Notes: a model not told the origin generated them from the letters alone. Shown: positions 50,276-63,125, numbered from the stretch's first letter. The stretch: DNA of 64,000 nt from Proteromonas lacertae (GCA_002245135.1 NGBS01001163.1:248001-312000), one strand, 5' to 3'. Translations and numbers: made by a program.

Positions 50276-50796
50276 ATGGAAATTGATAATAAAGATAACG
50301 AAATAATTGACAATTTTGTCAATCAACATCTTAATCCATTGAAGAATTCATTCTTAAATATGAATGAATCTCAATTCAATGATGCAATAAGAAATATTCA
50401 AAATGAATATGAGAATGTTAAGAAGAGTGCAATTGATAAATCCAAATTGAATAATATACACTTCTATAATGACATATTATCGCTTCAAAGTCAATACAGA
50501 GAAGTTAAAGAAAAAGAAAGATTAGAAGCAGAAAGAAAAGAACAAGAACAAATATATCAATTGATATTACAACAGAAAGAGAAAAATTAGAAGAAGAAAG
50601 AAAAGAAGCAGAAAGAATAAAACAAGAACAATTACTGCAACAACAAGCCGAAGAAGAACGAAAAAGAAAAGAAATTGAGAGAATGTTAAATATACCTCCA
50701 CCACCACCTGTTTATGTAGAAGATTATTATGAAAGAGGTGGTTGTAGTACTTTTACATTTGTAATTTGTATAATCATTTCCTATTTTCTATTTTAA
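50276..50796 (+). pseudogene. Truncated GBP/atlastin-like copy lacking the GTPase domain
   Basis: Matches only the C-terminal half of the two downstream paralogues: FVNQHLNPLKNSFLNMNESQ, DKSKLNNIHFYNDILSLQSQ, and the Glu/Gln coiled coil before NIPPPPPVYVE. The GTPase exons are absent between the conserved upstream module and this part. Frame is broken at an A5 run (50582-50586), with the coiled coil continuing -1. The end differs from the paralogues: a hydrophobic tail (TFVICIIISYFLF) replaces the CaaX box. Probably a decaying duplicate, but with a start codon right after the conserved leader it could still be made as a GTPase-less competitor if the frame break is a read error. Confidence 0.65.
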
Positions 50797-51384
50797 AATA
50801 TTCATTTTTATCTGTATCTTTTTTTAAATCAACAACCATAAAAGCTTATCAATTGATGTGAAACTTTGAAATGAAAAATAAAAAAACGACTATATTTTCA
50901 ATATTTCAAATAAATGATGGTATAAGGTGAGCATATATATTAAAAATTGATATTAAGGTTATGACAAATAAGAAAATGATATAGATGGTTGATTAACTAC
51001 AGAAAGAGTAGCTTAATCTCAAAAATTAACAGAATTATAACAGAGTGTGTTATTCATTTAACCATTGTATTGAGTGATTATTAAAAATCTACAAATAGAA
51101 TAGCTTTGGTTAATTTCAGAAAATAGAATGAAATGAAGTTTAAGAAGTGTATCACACGCATATTATTATCAGTAGTCGATATAAAAACCATTACATATGT
51201 TTATCTGTCTAACTTATATTTCAAGTGTATTTGGCTGTAAAGTAGAATAATATGTTGTAAATATATTGGTTTATGTGATTATGTAAAAACATAAAAATTG
51301 GATATGTGTATAAAGTGTTTATTTATGTAAATAGAAGAAATTACATAAAAGAAACGGTAAAATTATTTGTGTAAATAACAAACA
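50797..51384. other. Intergenic stretch upstream of GTPase gene 1
   Basis: Holds copy 2 of the upstream module (50885-51040) and, near the ATG, short TTTAC/GTAAA-rich sequence. No other gene-like signal. Confidence 0.5.
50885..51040 (+). repeat. Upstream module, copy 2 of 3
   Basis: Starts AACGACTATATTTTCAATAT and includes ATGGTTGATTAAC and TCTCAAAAATTAACAGAA. It lies about 345 bases before the start of GTPase gene 1. Very like copy 3. Confidence 0.7.
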
Positions 51385-52901
51385 ATGAGTTTATCAACTT
51401 TAAGAACCTCTCCTGTTGTATATGAAAAAGTTAAAGTATAATTATTATTATATATATGATATATATAATGAATAGATCATATCCTATGGGAATGGAAGAT
51501 TATCAAGTAATTTAAGTGGTTTGAAAACTCTGTTAAACAAAATTCCAAACATTCCGATAGTGATAATATCTGTAGAAGGAAAATATCGAAATGGAAAGAC
51601 AACCGTGATAAATGTGTTAGTTCCAGTACTTGAATATTACAGTCAACACGGAAGTTTAAATGGATTTAATAAAGATCTATTAGATTTTCATTGTCATGGA
51701 TTTGAGTTTAAGAGTGGAAGTGATTCTGTGACAGTTGGAATTGATATTCTTAATCATCCATTTATCATTCCAAATCCGAATGATAGTTCCAAAAAGCTCG
51801 CTGTTTTACTGATGGATACTCAAGGATTAGATGCACTTGATGTAGCAAGAGGTGTTGATGAAGTGATTGTGAGTATGACTCACTTCTTGTCATCTCATGT
51901 AATATACAATATCGAAGGAAATGTAGAACCAAGAAAAATCGAAGAATTGATAAGATTGGCTAGTCACAGTGAAGTATAAATTTATGAATAATAATATAAT
52001 AAAATAATAGAATCACAGTAAAAATGCCTTTTGTTCCTTAGACATATTGATTCGAGATTATGGTTATACAAAAAGTAGTATAGATGAAATGAAGATGGAA
52101 TGTAAGAAATATATAAATGAAATGACCAAAAATGATGAATCAAATTTAGTAGTATATATAATATAAATCTAATAAATATTCAATAATATATTTTAGAGAA
52201 ACTTAAAAGCATTAGAAAAATATTTTCGATTCATCAACTATTATCCATTACCAAAACCAGGAAGTGCAGTAGAAAAGAAGAACTTTAGTGGAGAAAAAGA
52301 AAAGATTAACATCAAATTTATCGAATTACTTAATGATTATATGTTTATCTTATTTGATAATAAACATATTAATCCAAAATTTAATGATGGTGAAGAATTA
52401 TATAGTTTATTTGAATCAATCTGTAATTCAACAATAAATGATGGAAGAAACAATGTAGATGAATGTTATAGAATGATAACTGAGAATAACGATAATAGAA
52501 TAATCAACAATTTCAAAACTAAACATCTTAATCCCTTAAAAAGTTCCTATTTAAATATGAGCGAATCTGAATTCAATAGTAGAATCAGTAGTATTCGTAA
52601 TGAATATGATAGCTTAAAGAAGAATAACAGTTTGTATAATAAATCTAAATTGAATAATATAAATTTTGAAAATGAAATTTCATCTCTTCAAAATCAATAC
52701 AGACAAAAGCTAGAAAGAGAAAGATTAGAAGCAGAAAGAATAAGACAAGAGCAATTACTGCAACAACAAAGAGCCTATTATGCACAACAACAAGCAGAAG
52801 AAGAGCGAAGAAGAAGAGAAATTGAAAGATTGCTAAATATACCTCCACCACCACCTGTTTATATAGAACATCATCATGGAGGAGGTTGTAGAATAATGTA
52901 A
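51385..52901 (+). CDS. GBP/atlastin-like large GTPase 1 with CaaX end
   Basis: Dynamin-superfamily GTPase. Exon 1 MSLSTLRTSPVVYEKVK joins by a GTATAATT...GAATAG intron to the GTPase domain: P-loop GKYRNGKTT (family G-x-x-R-x-GKS/T), DTQGLD for the G3 motif, and the base-binding RD in ILIRDYGYT. Further introns lie near 51975-52012 and 52153-52195, all in frame. A helical stalk follows (TKHLNPLKSSYLNMSESEFN), then a Glu/Arg coiled coil and a Pro run. The protein ends GGGCRIM, a CaaX motif, as in some vertebrate GBPs, so prenyl anchoring is likely. Possible roles: membrane remodelling or defence. It is intact, while the neighbour to the left is truncated. Confidence 0.85.
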
Positions 52902-53685
52902 TAATAAACTCATTAAAACCATATATATTATACTTACTATTACTTTCATTTGTATCTTTGTATTTATAGATGACTATAATTATCATATACAGTAATACTA
53001 TATTAATATCTCTATAATCTAATTATTTAATATAAAAATCAAAAATAAAAACTATGTAAAACGACTATATTTCCAATATTTTAAATAAATGATGAAACAA
53101 GATGAGTATATACATGAAATATTGTTGTTGATGTTATAACCAATTAGAAAATGATAGAGATGGTTGATTAACTGTTTAAAAAGTAGCTCAATCTCAAAAA
53201 TTAACAGAAATGATATTGGAAGGTTTTTTTTTTAGTATTACAGCTTCAATAATTATTTAATATGTAGAGCGAGCATAACTTTTGATAATCAGAGTTATTC
53301 TTCAGATTTATAATGTTAAGGAGAATAGAATTAAAATTGCTATTCTGAATGTTTAAATGCAACAGTTTGTTGGTTTGTTAATGTGTCTATCTTCATAATT
53401 AATTCTAATTGCTGTGTAGAGTAATTTCTGTAGTTTGAATAGTAATATTTTTCTATTATGAATTGATGTAGTGTTAAAATATGTTGTATGTTGTTTGCAT
53501 TAAAAGAAAGTAAAATAATAGAATTGGTTATATCTGTATATCTACTGATTATATATTTTGTTAGACTGAACATGATTGATATGTGCATGTTAAAATGATT
53601 CAATTAAACATGTGTATAAAGTGTCTGCATGTAAAATATAGTAGATTTTTACATACTCAATAAATAACTAACTTTCCCTGTAAAA
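52902..53685. other. Intergenic stretch between the two GTPase genes
   Basis: Contains copy 3 of the upstream module. A minus-strand open frame at 53340-53603 has no family features and is probably chance. Otherwise plain AT-rich sequence. Confidence 0.5.
53059..53212 (+). repeat. Upstream module, copy 3 of 3
   Basis: Starts AACGACTATATTTCCAATAT and includes ATGGTTGATTAAC and TCTCAAAAATTAACAGAA, in the same order as copy 2. It lies about 474 bases before the start of GTPase gene 2. Confidence 0.7.
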
Positions 53686-55211
53686 ATGAATTATTCATCT
53701 TATACCTCCTCTTCTTCTGATTATGAAGTAATTCAAGTATAATTGTTACATATGCATTATATAGATCGTATCGTGTGATGATAAAAGCAATTTATCATTC
53801 AATGCAAGAGGATTTAAAAGAGTGTTGGATAAAATTCCTAATATTCCAATTGTTGTTATTTCAGTTGCTGGAAAATATCGAATTGGAAAGAGTTTCTTGA
53901 TAAATTCATTAATTCCAGCTTTAGAATTTTATGAAAGCAATCTACCTAGATGGTTATTTAATAAAAGTAAGTTAGATTTTCATAAGCATGGTTCAAAAGG
54001 TTTTGAGTATAAATGTGGGAAAGCTTCAACAACCAAAGGAATTCATTTACTTAATAAGCCATTCGTTATTCCCAATCCTAATGATTCTTCTAAGAATGTT
54101 GCTATTTTATTAATGGATAGTCAAGGATTAGATGCAATTGATGTAGGAGGAGGAGTTGATCAAGTCTTATTTTCATTAACTAACTTTTTATCATCTCATG
54201 TCATATACAATGTCAAATCTAACATTGAACCAACAAAGTTATTGAGTTTAATTGCATTGGCTAGTCATTCCAAAGTATTATTTAGTTGTAATCGTATTAT
54301 AGAATCATTGTAAAGATATATTTTGTTCATTGGATGTATTAGTTCGTGATTATGCTTTTACAAAAACTAATATTGAAGAAATGAAAAAAGAAAGTGAGAA
54401 TTATGTTAAAGATATGTCTGATTATAGTGGATCTATAGTAGCAGTATATTATATATTATAAAGATAGTTTATATATTGTTGTTAGAAAGATTTTAAAGAA
54501 TTACAAGAATATTTTCGATTTGTAAAATGCTATCCATTACCACATCCTGGTAGAAAAGTTGAAACAAAGAAATTTGAAGGAGATAAAAATGTAATCAATA
54601 ATGATTTTATTGAATTGTTGTATGATTACATAAAAATGTTATTTGATAAACAACATATTGTACCAAAATGTGATAATGGTAAAGATTTATTGCAATTTTT
54701 CGAGACAATGTGTAGTGAGATAATAGAAGAAGGAAATTTAAATGTAGATGAGTTTTATAGACAAATAACCGACTATAAAGATAATAAAATCATAAATAAT
54801 TTCATTACTCAGCATTTTAATCCTTTGAAGACTGTATATTTAAAATATAATGAATGTGATTTTAATAATGTTGTTAGTAATGTTATAAGAGAATATAAAA
54901 ATGTTAAGAATAATGTATTTGATAAATCAAAATTAGATAATATCAATTTTTATTATGAAATAAGGTTACTTGAAAATAAATACAAAGGAGAATTAGAAAG
55001 AAAAAGACTAGATGAAGTAAATAGAAGATTGGCTGAACAACAGAAAAAAGAACAAGAAGAATTAAGACAACAACAAATAGAATATGATAGAAGAATGAAA
55101 GCTAAAGAAGAAAATTTACAAAGAATGTTAAGAGAATTAAATTATGAAATAGAAAGAAGACGTAATGAAACTGTTCGTAAAACTGATGATAAAATTTGTG
55201 TAATATTCTAA
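53686..55211 (+). CDS. GBP/atlastin-like large GTPase 2 with CaaX end
   Basis: Paralogue of the gene to its left, same exon plan. Exon 1 MNYSSYTSSSSDYEVIQ, then a 28-base intron. GTPase motifs: GKYRIGKSF P-loop, DSQGLD for G3 and VLVRDYAFT with the RD base-recognition pair. Introns near 54274 and 54442 keep frame. The stalk (TQHFNPLKTVYLKYNECDFN) and coiled coil (RRLAEQQKKEQEELRQQQ) differ more from gene 1 than the GTPase does. It ends DDKICVIF, a CaaX box whose last Phe suggests geranylgeranylation. Convergent with the poly(A)-polymerase-like gene, stops 69 bases apart. Function by family: GTP-driven assembly on membranes. Confidence 0.85.
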
Positions 55212-55280
55212 CTAACAACCCATTAAAAGATTAAACATTATTACTGATATATTATATGTTATGTTTAATAAATTTCAAAC

Positions 55281-57113
55281 TCATTCTCTAATTTTCAATT
55301 TCTTTATTCTTTCTCTTATTTGCCTAACTTCTTCATCTTCTTCATTCTCATTTTTTAAATTTCTTTTAGCAGTTTCCAACTCTTTATATAATTCATCTTC
55401 CACAACTCTTTTCATTTCATACATTGACAATGGCAATTCTAAATATGATAGTAATTCTATATGTTTACAATGAGTTACCTCTATTTTCATATCCAAACTT
55501 ATATATCTAAATCTACATTGACTATTCTGAATAATTAACTTATTAAATCTAATTTTTGGTATAGTAATATTAATCATTTGTCCTTTATTCCTCATTTCTA
55601 ATCCAACAAAATACACAGCGTTTTTGTTACTCTAATAAAATCATAACAATAGTAAATATACAATGTTTGGATTATAATATCCAACTGGATGTAAATGGAT
55701 ATTATTAAATTGATGAGTATCACCTAAATATTCAACTAATTTACGAATCTGAGATTCACAATAACCCAACCACTTTAACATATCTTTATCATTTCCAGCA
55801 GAAATAGTTATTGTTAAATAGTTATTGTATTTATAAAAGAAATCTGACTTTTCAATTAGTTTATCCCATTTCTATACATTCATAATAATAATAATTTATT
55901 TATATATACTTCTTTTCCTTTTTCAATTTTTTCTATTATATCATATCCTCTTTTTAATTCATTTTCCATAATTTTCAATGAATATTCATTTATATTTGGA
56001 GTGGAATTGAAACTAGGATATAATGGTGTTAATAGTATCATCTTATGGTATCTATCTCTTTTATTAGCTAGCGGATCCCATACCTATTAGTTGTATATAT
56101 AAAATAACATCATCATATAATACAAATTTATCAAGCGGATTATTCTTTTTAATTTTTTTCATTAATTCAATTGGAATATTCCAATTATATTGTTTATATA
56201 CTTCAAAGAATTTCTTTACTAAAACACTAGAAATTATAAAAATAAATCAAAAGCAATACAACGAACAAGCATTTGGGTATAATTCACAAATATAACATAA
56301 TAAATTAGATAAACTTCCTCCACCAAAATATCCAAATTTATTTGAACTTATATTTCTTTTACTGACCCATTCTAATAAAAACTTCAGTGCAACTATATAG
56401 TCTTTATGATTCTTTACTAATTTTAGAATCGTTTCTGATGTTCTACAACCATTAATACATCTAACACTAGCTTCATCTGCATAATTCAGATTTTTTTCAT
56501 CTGTTATATCTAAATCTTCTTCAATAACTGTATATGGCAATGTAGCAAACAACAGGTGACAATTTATCTTTTCATACATTATATCAATATATGGAACACA
56601 TGCTTTAGGAATAGGATCTATCAATTCAATTCTTCTCTCATCAATAAGTATATTCATAAAATCATCGAAAAACTGCTCTCTTGTCACATAATTTGGTGCT
56701 GCACATAGCACATCAACATTTGCACGTGGTATATAAACTCCTAATCTATAGGTGCCAAATTCAAACAACTTTCCTCTAGCATTGTCAATTATTTCCTTTG
56801 GTTGGTGCTAAATCGATATATTCGTACAAATACTGATGTTAGTGCTATTTTTTTAACAAAAGAGTTAAACATAAGCGATATGTTTGCTAGTATCTCCTGT
56901 CTATGCTTTTTATCTTCATCACTCTCGTTCAAATTATTCTGCCTAAATACAAATATATATATATAAGTACTTAATAAATTCAATCAAATCATTGGAGTTA
57001 TTAATCTCTTCAGATGTTGGATTATCAGTACATACTGGAGTTGGAGTACCGTTATTTACTAAATGGTAACTATAATAATGCATGAGAATAGAATACTTAA
57101 TAAAATTATTCAT
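55281..57113 (-). CDS. Poly(A)-polymerase-like protein, probably catalytically dead
   Basis: Full PAP architecture: a start at 57113 with a Pro/Thr segment as in PAP N-termini; FEFGTYRLGVYIP; VRCINGCRTSETIL; FGYFGGGSLSNLL; ELYPNA; WDPLANKRDRYHKMILLTPL; and an RNA-binding-domain-like C-terminus (YFVGLEMRN). The catalytic aspartates are altered: the family's GADID reads RANVD, so the first Asp is Asn (codon AAT), and the Asp of GIxIDLLFA is His in KINCHLLFA. Only the second Asp of the triad remains. Introns near 56806 (GTATTTGT...TTTAG) and four or five others restore the frame. A pseudo-PAP could bind RNA or 3'-processing factors without adding tails. An active paralogue must exist elsewhere. 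Confidence 0.8.
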
Positions 57114-57230
57114 AATATCTTTTCAGTTTGTCATCCAGTGTGAAAGTCAATATTCAAATGACATTTAAATTCATTTCTTTAATAATTTTAATAAAAATAC
57201 AAAATAACAATATAATAAGTTATTATTACT

Positions 57231-60200
57231 TTATTCTATATCTAATTCGTTACAAATCTTATAATTAGTTGAAGAGTTATCAATCGGTGGATATTTATTA
57301 TCATTAAAGTATATAAATGGAAGTGACTGAGGTGCAGTAGTAAAACTACCATGCTGATTCCTATTAAACTCATTATTACAGATATGACCTATTGTTGATC
57401 TATACATTCTAACTCCTGTATTACCATTATCATATATATAAGAATGTAGTAATATCAAATAGCCTCTTAAACATACAATGCCATAATTTCCATTGTCACT
57501 TATTCTACTATACATTATTCTAACTTGACCATTTTCAATCTTTATACCACATTGAGGACTAAAACTGATTTTACATTTGAAAAAATCAACTTTACATCCA
57601 TTTAGTATATATATAGCAGATCCTTTTCCACTAGAATGTGAGACTGTACAATTGTTAAATACACATTTACCACTGCTTACTCTGATAGCTCCAATGAAGT
57701 TTTTATTTTGACTTAAAAATCTTAAACCATTCATAAATACACCACCACCATTAACATTGATTGTAATTGGAGATAAAAGATTGATGATTACACTTCCTTT
57801 ACTACAAATATAAACAGGTTTATTAATGATCAATTCATTCTTTATATAATAAACTCCACTATGAATTGTTACTTTATCACCAGGTAAGCAATTATTTATA
57901 CAATCCTCTATAGATTTATAATAACGAATATTCTTCATATCTTTAGTCTTTTTCATTATTATATCATCTTCACTACTATCTTCAGGTATTACTTGGACAG
58001 TTAATGATGAATTTCTATAACCTCTATTCCATTGTTCACATGTTTCACTCAAATTTATTTGATCTTTATAAGGGATTAAATAGGAATAAACTGTTTTCAT
58101 AACTTCATTAGGTAAGCCATTATATTTATGTTGTAATGCATATACAAATATTTCTCTATTTTTAATAACTTCAGGCATTTCCCACTGTGTTTCAGATGTA
58201 TAAATATTTCGATAATAATAATAGCCAGTATTTGAATCTTTACAAGTTTCCCAATTAGCGCCAGTAAATTCTTTAATTTTCATTTCTTTCTTTAGTTTAT
58301 TTTGATAATTATAATACATTCTCTCCATATCTTTGTATGGTTTTAATTGTGTAGCTTGCAGACTATAAATGTCACTATCTTTCATCATCATTTCTTCTTC
58401 AGCTAATTCAATCTCTAATGCTTGTTGTTCTTCCCATGTATTCTCTTTTTCTTCCATCTCCTGTGAATGTGCTAATAAATTCTCATAATTCACCACTTGA
58501 TGCTTATCTAATTCTTCATGGAAATATAAACTATATTGCTGAATCTTAGGTAATGATTGTGTTAGTTTTTCATACTCTTGGTTACTGCTATTAATCCAAT
58601 TTCTCTTTTCTTCTTCATCATATATTGTATCTTCATCTGTTGTACTTTCTTTAAATTCACTATTCTCATTCTCTATTTCAGCTTGAACTCCTTTTATTGC
58701 AGCTACATCTCCTTCATCTTCTACTGCATTTAATGCATTGATAAATTCGATTTGATTATATACTTCTACTTCTTTTGCAGATTCTCCTTTTGGGATTACT
58801 GTTGTATTATTTGTTGTGGATGATAAAGAATCTTCTTCTTCTTTTTCTTTATCATTTTCATTTACTGGTATTAAACTAATCACATCTTTATAAGAAAAAT
58901 TCTTAAAGTATTGACCCATATTAAACTGACCATCTTCTAAAGATATCTGATTCAATTGTCTTTTAGCATTTGCTTTCTTCAATATATTCTCTTCAATTGT
59001 CTGTTTTGTTACTAATCTATATATATGTACATCTCTAGTTTGACCTATTCTATGGGCTCGATCCTGGGCTTGAGCATCCATTGCAGGATTCCAGTCAGAA
59101 TCATAGAATATAACAGTATCTGCACCAATCAAGTTAATACCTAAACCTCCACTTCTTGTAGATAAAATAAAACAAAATACTTTGGGATCAGAGTTGAATC
59201 TATCCATCTTATGTTGTCTATCCACGATAGAAGTACTACCATCTAATCTGAGATAAGTGAAACTATGCAAATTCATAAAATACTCCAATATATCCAACAT
59301 ATGAGTCATCTGAGTGAATATCAAACATTTATGTTTTTCTTTTTGTAGTTTTCTTAATAATACAGCTAAGGCTTGTAATTTACCACAATCAAATTGAATT
59401 AACCACTTTTCAGGGAAACATAAAGTCTTTCGAATTCTCCAAAAATGATAACCCATTTCATTTCTTATCTCATATAATTCTTTAGGATTATAAATTATAT
59501 TTTTATTTGTATTACCATATTTTGGATAAATACAATCAATTTCATGTCTTGGTAGCACAGGAAGAATAGTTGAGACAAATCTACAAATATGATCAAACAT
59601 TAAATTGAATCTTTCTTCATAATTCAATACCAATGGCCTTATACTATTATCACTCATATTTTGAATTTTATCTTTTGGATCATCATAAGTGACTCTATAT
59701 TGCAAAATTGATGGTAAGACTCTCACAATTTCTCTTAATTTTCTTCCATATAATATATGTAACTGTAATCTATGTTGATTGATATGTAACATTCTTTTCT
59801 TTATATTGATATATTCTCTTCTATATCCTTCTCTTTCTCGTTTATATGATTCTAATATCTCTGGATTATGAAATATGTTATCAATATCTTTCATTTCTTT
59901 ATCACTTATAAATGATATATTCTCATTAACAAAATCTATTGGTGGTTTTGATAATTCATCTATCAATTGCTGATCTATCATACTATAATCTTCATATTCA
60001 ATAAAATTGAAATTATAAAGTGAATATTTGAATGAATTTGTATCATGTGGAAATACTATATTATTATTATTATCAACATCATCATCTTTAGCATAAACAT
60101 TAAAAATCTTATTACTGAAATATATTCCATGTAATAAAGAAGGAATAATATAATCAATTCCATCCATTGCAAATGGTGCATATATCGATCTACCTTCAAA

Positions 60201-63125
60201 TAAATCAGGATGATTACATATCTTTCTCAATTGCATTAATATATTCATCATTGACATGAAATTACCTCCACTTATTGTATCTTTAGTAGCTCTTCTACTT
60301 ATATAATCTTCATACAATTCACTTTGTCTTTTGGATAATTCACAAGTTACTAAATGATAATATTTCTTGGGCATTTGGCTTTCTACTTCGCTTTTAGTTC
60401 TTCTCAATATAAATGGTCTTATTACTGTATGTAATCTTTCTATTAAAGTTTTGTTATAACTTTCTTTACCTTCTACCATTTGTGTTAATGGATTACTAAA
60501 CCAATATTTAAACTCATCTCTACTACGGAATAGTGCTGGCATTAGAAAGTGCATTAAAGACCATAATTCCATTAAGGAATTCTGTAAAGGAGTTCCTGTT
60601 AATAACAATCTTCTTTTGCTATAAAATGATAATAAAGTTTGCCATCTTTGAGATTGATAATTCTTTATATTATGAGCTTCATCTAATATCAAATAAAACC
60701 ATTTCTTTCTTCTAAATATTAATGCATCTTGAACAACTAATTGATAAGATGTAATACACACATGAAATGTATTTCCTTTATTCCATCCAATTCTTTTATT
60801 TTTTCTTTCATTCGCTGATCCATAATATGTTAAAATATGAAAACCTGGAGCCCATCGTTTAAACTCCATTTCCCAATTGATCAATGTTGATGTTGGTACA
60901 ATAATCAAATGAGGTCCCCAAATTCCTCTTGCACAAGCCAAATGTGATAATAATGCTATTGTTTGTAGTGTTTTACCTAATCCCATTTCATCGGCTAATA
61001 TTCCACTCATTCCTCGATCATATAAAGACACTAACCAATCCATTCCTTCCTTTTGATAAGGTCTCATTGTGAGTGATTTTACTAGTAAATAAGGAATTGG
61101 ATTGTCTTGTACAGGAACTATTATTATTATTATGATAAATATAATAATAATATATACATTTTTGTAATTCACTCAAGTCTATTGGTGTTTCTTCTTCTTC
61201 CTTTACTGTTTCTTCTTCTTCTTTTTCTTCCTCATCATCTTCATCATTTTCATTGTTATTTTCATCATCATTGTCTTCTTCATTATCATCATTATCTTCA
61301 TCATTTGTCTTACCTACTTCAGGTTCTTCTTCTTCTTCATTATTATCATTATTATTCTCTTTTTCTTCTTCTTCCATTTTTTCATTTTTTGTTGTTTTAG
61401 ATGGTGATTTAGTCTTAGACTTTGATATTGATTCTTTTTCTTCTTCCATTTCTTCTTCCATTTCATTGTTATTATTATCACTTTCTTCACTATTACTCAC
61501 TTCATAATCTTCATCTGATTCTTCTTTCTTTACTCTCTTTCTCGATCCCTTTAATGAAGATGCTTTTCGTTTAGATGTAGCTTTCTTTTTTGGAGATTCT
61601 GTTCTTTCATTATCAACAATTGATTTTTCTTCTTTCACAGTTATTTCTTCTTTCATTTCTTCTTTCTGTGGTGATTTTGAGCTTCTCTTTATTCTGGGTG
61701 ATTTTCTTCTACTACTAGCTGGTGATTTCTTTCTATTTGGAGTCTTAAATTCTTCTAATACCTCTTCTTCTTCTTCTTCTTTCTTTTCTTCTTCTTCAAT
61801 TGGTTTTTCTTCTTTTTCTTTATCTTCATTATTATTAATTTCTATTTCTGTTGTTTTTATTCTCTTTACTGGTGGAGGTGATATTGATGAAGATTCAGAT
61901 ACATTACTATTTCTTAATCTAGATGATCTTCTTAATTGGACTATATAATATAATAATAGATATTAATAGATATTAATACTTGATCCTATTGTTGTAGTAG
62001 TTTTCTTCTTCTTCTTTAATCTTCTTTTAGATCTTCTTCTACCACCATATTCTTCATCATCATCATCTTCATCTTCACTATCTTCATCTTCTTCTTCCTC
62101 CTCATCTTCTTCTTCATATTTATCATCTATATATATATCTTCATCAACCTTTTTTTTAGTTATTTCTTTTGCTTTATTACTCACAGGAGGAGGTAATTCT
62201 TCTTTAACTATAATCTTTTCTTCTTTCATTATAATTTCTTTTACATCTTTCACATTCACCTCTTTTTCTGTTTCTGTTTCTTTTTTCTCTTCTTCCACTT
62301 CTTCCACTTCTTTATTCACTTCTTTATTCTTCTTTCCTCTTTTCAATGTATTTCTTTTACCACTGTTCCTTTTGTTATTGTTATTCTTTTTATTCTTTGT
62401 ATTTCTTATTGGAGTTGATTCCGCTGTGCTTAATTCTGTTGTTGTTTCATCATTATCACCATTTGGTGTCTCTAATACTGCCGGTGTTGTTGTATCTGTA
62501 GCAAATTGACTATCTGTATCTCCATTATCTATTAGATTCTTATTTAATGGATTGTTCTTCAATCCTTTTACCATTTCTAATGCGTATTTCTCTGTTTGTG
62601 CTACCATGAATTTCAGATGTTTATCCATTGTCAGTTTTTGTCTATTGAATATTTTTCTATTCAATATATATTACAAAGAATTGATTTAATACCTAACAAA
62701 TTTGTATTCTATAATTTGATCTATTTTCTTCCAGTATCCTTTGACTAGTTTAGATACATCATGCGCTTTTTTAATTCTATCTCTCACTAGTTCCTTATTA
62801 TTTCGATCTCTTTCAGTCTTCTTTCTTTCGAAATGATGTTCCAAACTCTTCACTACTTTCTTTGCCCTATTCTGTTTAATTTTAAATTCTTCATCAAAAT
62901 CATTTGCCATCCACTTCATTTCTGCTAATAAAAAATCCCAATGTGTCTATATTCAATCTAAAAGCAAAATTATACTTTAGGAGGCTCTTTGCTAGGCAAA
63001 ACCTGCTCCCTTATAATTTTCTCTTGAGAATCGGCTATTAATTTTTTCAGTATCTTCTTTTTTTCGATGAATGGCTCATTTGAAGGCGGATTAATACCAA
63101 ATGAAAACAAAATATCAGAAAACAT
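57231..63125 (-). CDS. SWR1/SRCAP-type remodeller fused to WW, F-box and beta-helix
   Basis: Chromatin ATPase of the INO80/SWR1 class. The N-terminus has an HSA domain (THWDFLLAEMKWMANDF) after a short exon starting at 63125, then an acidic Lys/Glu/Ser region. The Snf2 motor begins near 61090: ADEMGLGKTLQ, DEAHNIKN, LLTGTPLQNSLMELW, a long split insert, then RLDGSTSIVDRQ, TRSGGLGINLIGADTV and QDRAHRIGQ. In the same uninterrupted exon come a WW domain (NWETCKDSNTGYYYY...TQWEMP, about 58260), an F-box-like segment (LPNEVMKTVYSYLIP, about 58115) and a right-handed beta-helix (SIEDCINNCLPGDKVTIHSG onward), as in FBXO10/FBXO11. WW, F-box and beta-helix are not part of known SWR1/SRCAP proteins. 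Expected role is H2A.Z exchange; the tail suggests ubiquitin-ligase coupling. Confidence 0.85.

Noticed and set aside
53340-53603. Minus-strand open frame of 87 codons between the GTPase genes
   Set aside because: No recognisable features; sits in a variable AT-rich spacer.
55281-57113. Active canonical poly(A) polymerase
   Set aside because: Two catalytic aspartates are replaced, read directly from the codons.
61107-61507. Plus-strand open frames opposite the remodeller's acidic region
   Set aside because: Again the complement of a Glu/Asp/Lys-rich coding tract, not independent genes.
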